Positions 20,061-24,159 of a DNA stretch of 24,159 bases are shown piece by piece. Below the pieces are notes generated by a model. The model worked only from the letters and a program-made list of their open reading frames with translations, was not told where the DNA came from and did not search any database. This DNA is from a virus, in the IMG/VR virus record IMGVR_UViG_3300005536_000016, positions 1 through 24,159 of that record; one strand, 5' to 3'. Each line of letters starts with the position of its first letter. Within the stretch, counting starts at the first letter, position 1. The position numbers and the translations under genes were made by a program.

Positions 20061-20228
20061 CTTTTCCGAACCGCCATACAGAGCATCAATGTGCCGCTGG
20101 AGGTATCGAATTTGCCCGTTCGGAAGCTTGAGATAGCCCACCATTCCCTGTTCGCGCCATCGCAGAGATGTGGTGCGATCAATCTTTAGCTTCTCGCAAA
20201 ACTCTTTGTCTGTGAAAGTTTCTTCCAT
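19962..20228 (-). CDS. Excisionase-like HTH protein, 88 aa
   Basis: Residues 4-50 form a MerR/HTH_17-type winged helix: FTDKEFCEKLKIDRTTSLRW, then MVGYLKLPNGQIRYLQRHID. Such proteins act as excisionases (directionality factors) or small regulators. The gene converges on int and its last 33 codons are antisense to the integrase C-terminus (19962-20060), including the region of the catalytic Tyr. This placement next to int favours an excisionase role, by inference. ATG at 20228. Confidence 0.72.
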   Translation of the reverse strand: MEETFTDKEFCEKLKIDRTTSLRWREQGMVGYLKLPNGQIRYLQRHIDALYGGSEKLAAEYGDGPIKSGVVNIGIAKRRNNGRVAQDA

Positions 20229-20271
20229 AACCTACCGCCGCTCTGAAATGTCAGATACTCGACTCACAATT

Positions 20272-20655
20272 CTATTTGCTCTCTATTGCTTTCAATGCAG
20301 CTAGAGATCTCTGTTTTGCGGTTGCGTGAACTATCGGCCAAAGAGTGCTTTGAACTCCGCCAACTACGTCCACAATCGCATCAACGTAGCGCCCTGTAAG
20401 CCCCAGCTCTGCAATCCGATCCTCTACTTCCATTGCTGCTGATATATCAGAGGCGAAATACGGAACAACTCTCGCGTCAATCATGTGAGTACGCGGCGGC
20501 TTGCCTGACGGAATGTAGTGGTACTCTTTCGGCGAAAAGTAATCCTCTCCCGTCTTGGTATCGCACGGACGGAAGATTTTTTTAATTCCAAACACCTGCT
20601 CAGCGATTCGCTTATCCAATTCTCGATCTGTTTCTTCACTCATCTCTGTGCTCAC
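20272..20655 (-). CDS. Phage ABA-sandwich-like protein, 127 aa
   Basis: GTG at 20655 overlaps the upstream stop as GTGA and has GGAG 7 bases before it; an ATG four codons later is an alternative. RELDKRIAEQVFG at the start, PYFASDISAAMEVEDRIAEL in the middle and HATAKQRSLAALKAI at the end follow the phage ABA sandwich domain pattern (P-Y-S-x-D-I-x-A-A-x-x-V, then A-x-x-x-R-x-x-A-A-L-K-A). The family is common among small phage early proteins and has no known function. Confidence 0.75.
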   Translation of the reverse strand: MSTEMSEETDRELDKRIAEQVFGIKKIFRPCDTKTGEDYFSPKEYHYIPSGKPPRTHMIDARVVPYFASDISAAMEVEDRIAELGLTGRYVDAIVDVVGGVQSTLWPIVHATAKQRSLAALKAIESK

Positions 20656-20786
20656 TCTCTTTCTCCGTAAACTTCAATAGCTTCATGCAATCGATCAAGA
20701 TTTACGTCTTGAGGTTCGCAGATCACTACGTCTTCAAATCCGTTTGCTTTCATCCATTGTTCGAATGCTTCGTAAGGATCGATCAT
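20652..20786 (-). CDS. Small acidic protein, 44 aa
   Basis: Reads MIDPYEAFEQWMKANGFEDV and ends LHEAIEVYGERE. Coupled to the next gene by a GTGA overlap (20652-20655), and starts 12 bases after the stop upstream. Its last codons provide the ribosome site of the ABA-sandwich-like gene. No family recognised. Confidence 0.6.
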   Translation of the reverse strand: MIDPYEAFEQWMKANGFEDVVICEPQDVNLDRLHEAIEVYGERE

Positions 20787-20798
20787 TCGTCTTTACCC

Positions 20799-21143
20799 TC
20801 AATCCTTTATCGGCCACCATCGCAAATCTTCTTTATGCTCTTGCGTTGTTCGTACCAAGTTCATTTCGCGCAACTCGGGGAGTCTCTTAGCAAGAACGTA
20901 ACGATCCAAAGTTCCAAGGCTCGCTAGCTCTTTTGAGGTTCTGCCGGGGTAAGCATCAACAAGTTGCAAGGCTAAGACTCTCGCTCCGCGCATCTGACCT
21001 GATCGCTTCGATTCCGCTTCGGCCCTTTTACTGCTCGCGGGATCGCTTGTCCGCGATCTGGGCGGTAAGCGATCCTCTGCACTCAACGGAGGCTGGATCG
21101 GTGGCCCGCCGAATAGATGCTCGAATGAAAATTGCGTTGACAT
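20799..21143 (-). CDS. Winged-helix-like protein, 114 aa
   Basis: N-terminal half is Pro/Ser/Arg-rich and probably unstructured (FGGPPIQPPLSAEDRLPPRS). The C-terminal half is a likely winged helix: GARVLALQLVDAYPGRTSKE, LASLGTLDRYVLAKRLPELR, MNLVRTTQEHKEDLRWWPI. Similar small phage proteins have T-x-x-E-L-x-x-x-x-x-x-x-R-x-x-x-x-x-R-L-x-E-L. Likely DNA binding. Start ATG 21143 is used; a GTG at 21152 overlapping the upstream TGA is equally possible and would add three residues. Confidence 0.7.
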   Translation of the reverse strand: MSTQFSFEHLFGGPPIQPPLSAEDRLPPRSRTSDPASSKRAEAESKRSGQMRGARVLALQLVDAYPGRTSKELASLGTLDRYVLAKRLPELREMNLVRTTQEHKEDLRWWPIKD

Positions 21144-21148
21144 CCTAA

Positions 21149-21355
21149 TCACCGAAACGTCATATCGTCCGCGTCACCGCTACCACCACAGTTCGGACAC
21201 TTCTCAATCTCGCCGTCGTAAGGGCCATTGATCGCGTCGTCTGTGTCCCAATCAGTTCCGACAATGCCCCATCCCTCGCCGCCGCAAAATGAACAATCAC
21301 GATCATCGTCGTCGTAATCGTCAGGGCCGTATTCAACTTGAAAATTTGCGCTCAT
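21149..21355 (-). CDS. Small DnaJ-type zinc-motif protein, 68 aa
   Basis: From ATG at 21355 (GGGTAAATCTA upstream). Two knuckles of C-x-x-C-x-G-x-G type are present: CSFCGGEGWG and CPNCGGSG, the pattern of DnaJ central zinc modules and many small phage proteins. An acidic stretch (DDYDDDDRD) comes before. Likely one zinc ion. Function unknown. An upstream in-frame ATG at 21421 is less likely. Confidence 0.68.
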   Translation of the reverse strand: MSANFQVEYGPDDYDDDDRDCSFCGGEGWGIVGTDWDTDDAINGPYDGEIEKCPNCGGSGDADDMTFR

Positions 21356-21389
21356 TAGATTTACCCGCTGCCCATGTCTCGCTTCCAGA

Positions 21390-21488
21390 TCAGGTTTGTG
21401 CTGCAAAAAACTCTCTTGCACGTCTCCATTGTCTCCGCGCCCCGCGCTGGCAAGGTCTCCTTTTGATTACTGGTTGCTCACTCTTCAC
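21390..21488 (-). CDS. Possible tiny Arg-rich peptide, 32 aa
   Basis: GTG at 21488 lies inside the end of the 133-aa-class Cys gene (11-base overlap) and the frame closes at 21390. The peptide is strongly basic: VIKRRPCQRGARRQWRRARE then FFAAQT. The 122-base gap between neighbouring genes holds no better frame. Small Arg-rich phage peptides of this kind exist, but the ribosome site is weak. Confidence 0.3.
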   Translation of the reverse strand: MKSEQPVIKRRPCQRGARRQWRRAREFFAAQT

Positions 21489-21873
21489 ACTCGCAAGGTT
21501 CATCATCGCCATGAACGTCTCGCCCGTGCTGGTCAATTTCAAAGAAATCAAAGATTGGGTTGCCTTCGCATCGTGGACAGCGAACCTTATGGTCAAGCCA
21601 GAGGGCCGCGCTTCCGTCTGTGTCTGGCTTCCAGCAGTAAATCGGACGCTTAACCGGCCAAGAACTTCGCATTAGTTCCTCGAATGAACGCCGCATGTTG
21701 CGAGATGTACCGGCACCGCGAACCCGCAGACCGTCATAGAGTCCGTAGTTGCCGATCTCGGCGGGCACATCTTCAATCGAAAGCGAAATGTTGTCGCGCT
21801 CTTCTTTGTGCTCGCGCATTAGCTTGACGATGACTTCGGCTTCGAGTTTTAGTTGTTCTGTTGATTCATTCAT
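21478..21873 (-). CDS. Cys-pair protein, 131 aa, function unknown
   Basis: ATG at 21873 has AGGGG at a normal distance, whereas the ATG two codons earlier is too close. N-terminal helix (EQLKLEAEVIVKLMREHKEE), a middle LSIEDVPAEIGNYGLYDGLR, and a C-terminal zinc-like part with CPRC and a terminal C-E-C. The last pair is CxC, so the site may be non-standard. No family recognised. Confidence 0.65.
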   Translation of the reverse strand: MNESTEQLKLEAEVIVKLMREHKEERDNISLSIEDVPAEIGNYGLYDGLRVRGAGTSRNMRRSFEELMRSSWPVKRPIYCWKPDTDGSAALWLDHKVRCPRCEGNPIFDFFEIDQHGRDVHGDDEPCECEE

Positions 21874-21922
21874 TTTCATTTCCCCTACTAAGGCGCTTTA
21901 TCGCGCTCCCCCTCTGGGGTCT

Positions 21923-21982
21923 TTAAGCCGCGATCTGCATCATCTTTTTTCTTCTGTCGTACTTTCCGCACTGACAGATCAT
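21923..21982 (-). CDS. Possible tiny peptide after methyltransferase, 19 aa
   Basis: ATG at 21982 overlaps the methyltransferase stop (ATGA) and the frame ends at 21923. The peptide MICQCGKYDRRKKMMQIAA has one Cys pair (CQC) and a basic run. Only the overlap supports it. The following 40 bases contain short GC-rich inverted repeats (CCCC-AGA-GGGG; GCGC...GCGC) without a T run. Confidence 0.28.
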   Translation of the reverse strand: MICQCGKYDRRKKMMQIAA

Positions 21983-22671
21983 TGCGTTGTCAAGAAAGTA
22001 GTGTTTGCGTCCTTCGCATTTTCGTTCCATTGGAATACCTCCTGAGACATTCGCTTCGCTGCGATCTCGCAGTAAGCTTCGTTGATTTCGATTCCGATGG
22101 CCTTGCGGCCTAAGTCCTTCGCTGCGCGCAAAAACGTTCCCGTTCCCGCAAACGGCTCGATTACCACGTCAGACGGGCCCGACAATAGCGAGATAAACCG
22201 CTTGCCTATGGGATAGGGCGTGTAGCCGGGATGCTCAAAGGTTTGTTCGCGGAAAAAATAACCCTCACCCTTGAGCCGGATATCGTCCCAAAGGTCACAC
22301 TCGGCACTGCTCGGCTTGCCGATGGCCAGCGCGATCTCAAACTGATCGGACCAGCCGCCGCGATAGGGGCCGCGAGCGCCACGACGGATCGCAACCAAGT
22401 GCGACTTTGGTAGCAGGTCCAGCCAAAACGGAAGTTGATAGCGAGGCGCAACCCAAGCCTGATTAGGAGCGGCCGTCAACGAGAGCGCAACGACTTCGCG
22501 CATGATCGCCTGATACTCAGGAGTCGGAAGATCGTCGTCCCAGACACCATAATCCTTCCCGCAGTTGTAAGGCGGGTCCGTGCAAACCAACGCACCGCGC
22601 AAAGACGGTAGAATCTCACGACAATCGCCGTGGAATATCTGCACTGATTCGTCTTGATAATAAACTTCCAT
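21979..22671 (-). CDS. DNA methyltransferase, small type (N4-C/N6-A)
   Basis: 230 aa. TDPPYNCG at residues 31-38 is the catalytic motif, and IEPFAGTGTFLRAAKDLG at 171-188 the SAM-binding motif, followed by GIEINEAYCEIAAKR. DPPY comes before FxGxG, as in beta-class enzymes methylating A (N6) or C (N4). Compact, without an obvious separate recognition domain; specificity must come from residues 40-160. Second methyltransferase of the window and not closely alike to the first. Probably protects phage DNA from host restriction. Confidence 0.9.
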   Translation of the reverse strand: MEVYYQDESVQIFHGDCREILPSLRGALVCTDPPYNCGKDYGVWDDDLPTPEYQAIMREVVALSLTAAPNQAWVAPRYQLPFWLDLLPKSHLVAIRRGARGPYRGGWSDQFEIALAIGKPSSAECDLWDDIRLKGEGYFFREQTFEHPGYTPYPIGKRFISLLSGPSDVVIEPFAGTGTFLRAAKDLGRKAIGIEINEAYCEIAAKRMSQEVFQWNENAKDANTTFLTTQ

Positions 22672-22704
22672 TTACACTGCTACTGTCTTAGTAACTCCAA
22701 AGCC

Positions 22705-22911
22705 TCAAGCGGCTAATTGAAATCTTCTACTGGCGCGATCTATTCTTGCCTCCCCTGAGTCCCAAAATTGCGCTAGAACGTCGCTCACGATCTGTTCGTC
22801 AATTCCCGTTAGTTCGATTATTTCCTCTTGCGTTCGAGGTTCGCGGATCGCTTCTCGGACTTTCTTGTTTACCGCTTCGCGGATTCGATACGACAGGTTG
22901 ACGATATTCAT
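22705..22911 (-). CDS. Small winged-helix protein, 68 aa
   Basis: REAVNKKVREAIREPRTQEE, then IIELTGIDEQIVSDVLAQFW and a wing GEARIDRASRRFQLA match a compact winged HTH (helix, T-x-x-E-I-x-x-x-T-G-I recognition region, two-strand wing). Probably an early transcription regulator. ATGA overlap with the 46-aa gene upstream. Confidence 0.72.
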   Translation of the reverse strand: MNIVNLSYRIREAVNKKVREAIREPRTQEEIIELTGIDEQIVSDVLAQFWDSGEARIDRASRRFQLAA

Positions 22912-23048
22912 GCTGCTATGTCGCTTTCAGAGTCCAAGTCTTCAACCATCTGCCGGATTGCTCGTTCGTAATCTTCCGGTGAAAGGTCTTGTTTCTTTAT
23001 CTCTGCCTTGCGTTTTTCGTACTCACTCCAATCAATTTGAGGTTTCAT
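22908..23048 (-). CDS. Small charged protein, 46 aa
   Basis: Reads MKPQIDWSEYEKRKAEIKKQ, then LSPEDYERAIRQMVEDLDSE. AGGGAG lies 6 bases before the ATG at 23048. The start lies within the end of the helicase gene (17-base overlap) and the stop overlaps the winged-helix start (ATGA). Helical, no family recognised. Confidence 0.65.
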   Translation of the reverse strand: MKPQIDWSEYEKRKAEIKKQDLSPEDYERAIRQMVEDLDSESDIAA

Positions 23049-24159
23049 AAATACTCCCTACACTTTGCAGTTGCGGTCTGGTTCGGTAAGTCACAAGGTC
23101 GCCATTGAACGTCAAAACTTTTCTGAACAGCGGCCCTTCTCTCTGTTTGGCGCACTTCAAACTCCGCTCGTAAAACCGTGCTTCTTCCTCTGGCTTGTCG
23201 CCAAACAAAAAGAAAACCGTGTCAGCGTCTTGTTCGATCTCACCCGAGTCGCGCAAGTCTCTTAGCTCTGGCTCGCGTTTTTCATTCGCAAAGTTTCGGC
23301 TTAACTGGCTCATGGCAAGAACCGGAATTCGATACTCCATTGCTAGCCCTTTAAGCCCGCGAGAGACCGATCCAACTTCCTGGTTTCGGGTTTCCCTGCG
23401 GCCTCCTTCGAGTAGTTGCAGATAGTCCACAACCAGAAATTCAACGCGCTCGTTTCGTCGCTCGTAATCCGCAAGGTAAGCGCGAATGTCAGCGAGCGAG
23501 GTGCTTACGTCGTCAAGAATCATCGGGCGATGCGAAAGTCTCATTACGCCCTCGATGATTCGCTTATAGTCCTGCTCCCAAATGCCGGGGCGAATCTTCC
23601 AGCGAGCAACGTCAGATTCAACGGCAACAAGACGGTCATACAGCGATTCACGCGACATCTCACGCGACACGATATAAACGCGGTGTCCGGTCTCCGCGAT
23701 ATTCGCTGCGATATCTAATCCCAGAGTTGTCTTGCCGAAACTGGTTGGCGCTCCTAAGACGTAAAGCGCAGAAGGAACCAGCCCGGCACCTAAAAGATTT
23801 TCGTCAATTTCTCGGAAGCCTGTAGGTAAGGCATCGGTGACGCCCTTGAAAAACAACTCGTAACGCAGAAGTTGATTGTCGGAAATATCTTCTAGGACTT
23901 GCGCTTTGCGCTTCTCGGTTCGGTAGTTCCTAACCTTGTCGAGTTGTTCAATCGCGCTCGCCAGTGCGCCGTCAAGTTCCTCGGATTCATCGGCGGCTTG
24001 CGCTAATAGTCTATCGGCCAGTCTTATCAGTCCGCGCCGTCGAGCAGTTTCTTTGATCGGCTTGACGTAGGATTTTAGGTTCGTAACGTGAGGCAGTCCG
24101 AACGTTAAGTTGCTGATAAAAAGCATTCCACCTGACGACTCAAGGGAATCTTCTTTTCG
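23032..24159 (-). CDS. dnaB: Replicative DNA helicase, DnaB type (N-terminus beyond window)
   Basis: 375 aa visible; the frame is open through the right edge, so the start lies outside (an internal ATG at 24126 is not the start, because residues before it also fit DnaB). End of the N-terminal domain: SSGGMLFISNLTFGLP, NLKSYVKPIKETARRR. Helicase core: Walker A GAPTSFGKTTL, VSREMSRESL, Walker B FLVVDYLQLLEGG, sensor AMSQLSRNF and RDLRDSGEIEQDADTVFFL. It unwinds DNA at the phage replication fork as a hexamer. All RecA-fold motifs are intact. Confidence 0.93.
   Translation of the reverse strand, partial: RKEDSLESSGGMLFISNLTFGLPHVTNLKSYVKPIKETARRRGLIRLADRLLAQAADESEELDGALASAIEQLDKVRNYRTEKRKAQVLEDISDNQLLRYELFFKGVTDALPTGFREIDENLLGAGLVPSALYVLGAPTSFGKTTLGLDIAANIAETGHRVYIVSREMSRESLYDRLVAVESDVARWKIRPGIWEQDYKRIIEGVMRLSHRPMILDDVSTSLADIRAYLADYERRNERVEFLVVDYLQLLEGGRRETRNQEVGSVSRGLKGLAMEYRIPVLAMSQLSRNFANEKREPELRDLRDSGEIEQDADTVFFLFGDKPEEEARFYERSLKCAKQREGPLFRKVLTFNGDLVTYRTRPQLQSVGSIYETSN

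Noticed and set aside
1-24159. CRISPR array, rRNA, insertion sequence
   Set aside because: No regularly spaced repeats, rRNA-like sequence, transposase or flanking inverted repeats were seen.

Overview
The window is part of a tailed-phage genome (Caudoviricetes, most likely a temperate siphovirus-like phage). Almost every gene lies on the minus strand, so in transcription order it reads right to left. The anchors are a DnaB-type replicative helicase at the right edge, a tyrosine integrase with a tRNA-derived attachment core near 18.8 kb, and a packaging/capsid block (small and large terminase, portal, head morphogenesis, start of a scaffold-like gene) at the left edge. Base composition is close to balanced. 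The host cannot be named from the sequence; the att core is the 3' half of a bacterial tRNA-Lys(UUU). Phage genes flank the att core on both sides and only one copy is visible, so this looks like attP of an unintegrated or circular phage genome, not one end of a prophage.

Layout in transcription order. (1) 24.2-20.2 kb, replication and early genes: helicase, small winged-helix proteins, a DNA methyltransferase, Cys-pair proteins, an ABA-sandwich-like protein and an excisionase-like helix-turn-helix (HTH) protein. (2) 20.1-18.1 kb, recombination module: integrase (the only confident plus-strand gene), attP, and a divergent protein with a serine-recombinase catalytic domain but no DNA-binding domain. 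(3) 18.0-14.1 kb, accessory genes: many tiny coupled genes, an XF1762-like acetyltransferase, a small PD-(D/E)XK nuclease, a 349-aa protein of unknown function, a GIY-YIG-like (T5orf172/MUG113) protein, and a possible plus-strand small RNA. A rho-independent terminator follows at about 13.98 kb. (4) 13.9-10.9 kb, more small genes, a roughly 500-base gene-poor region with a strong minus-strand promoter, and a chain of tiny zinc-ribbon proteins. (5) 10.9-5.6 kb, a membrane/envelope block: peptidoglycan-binding protein, holin-like protein, lipoprotein, secreted and multi-pass membrane proteins, with a DNA methyltransferase carrying an internal HTH in the middle. (6) 5.6-0 kb, ParB-like protein, terminases, portal, head genes.

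Many genes are joined by 1-4 base stop/start overlaps (ATGA, TAATG, TGATG), indicating translational coupling. Those overlaps also support many genes of fewer than 60 codons and fix several start codons. Two small genes (1275-1527 and 11434-11641) each need a one-base frame change to give a family-like protein. These could be sequencing errors, decay or frameshifting.

The most unusual points are the attP flanked by a tyrosine integrase and a truncated serine-recombinase protein, the methyltransferase with an inserted HTH, the membrane-protein-rich lysis/envelope block with no recognisable catalytic endolysin, the density of tiny zinc-ribbon proteins, and the candidate plus-strand RNA at 15.66-15.74 kb.
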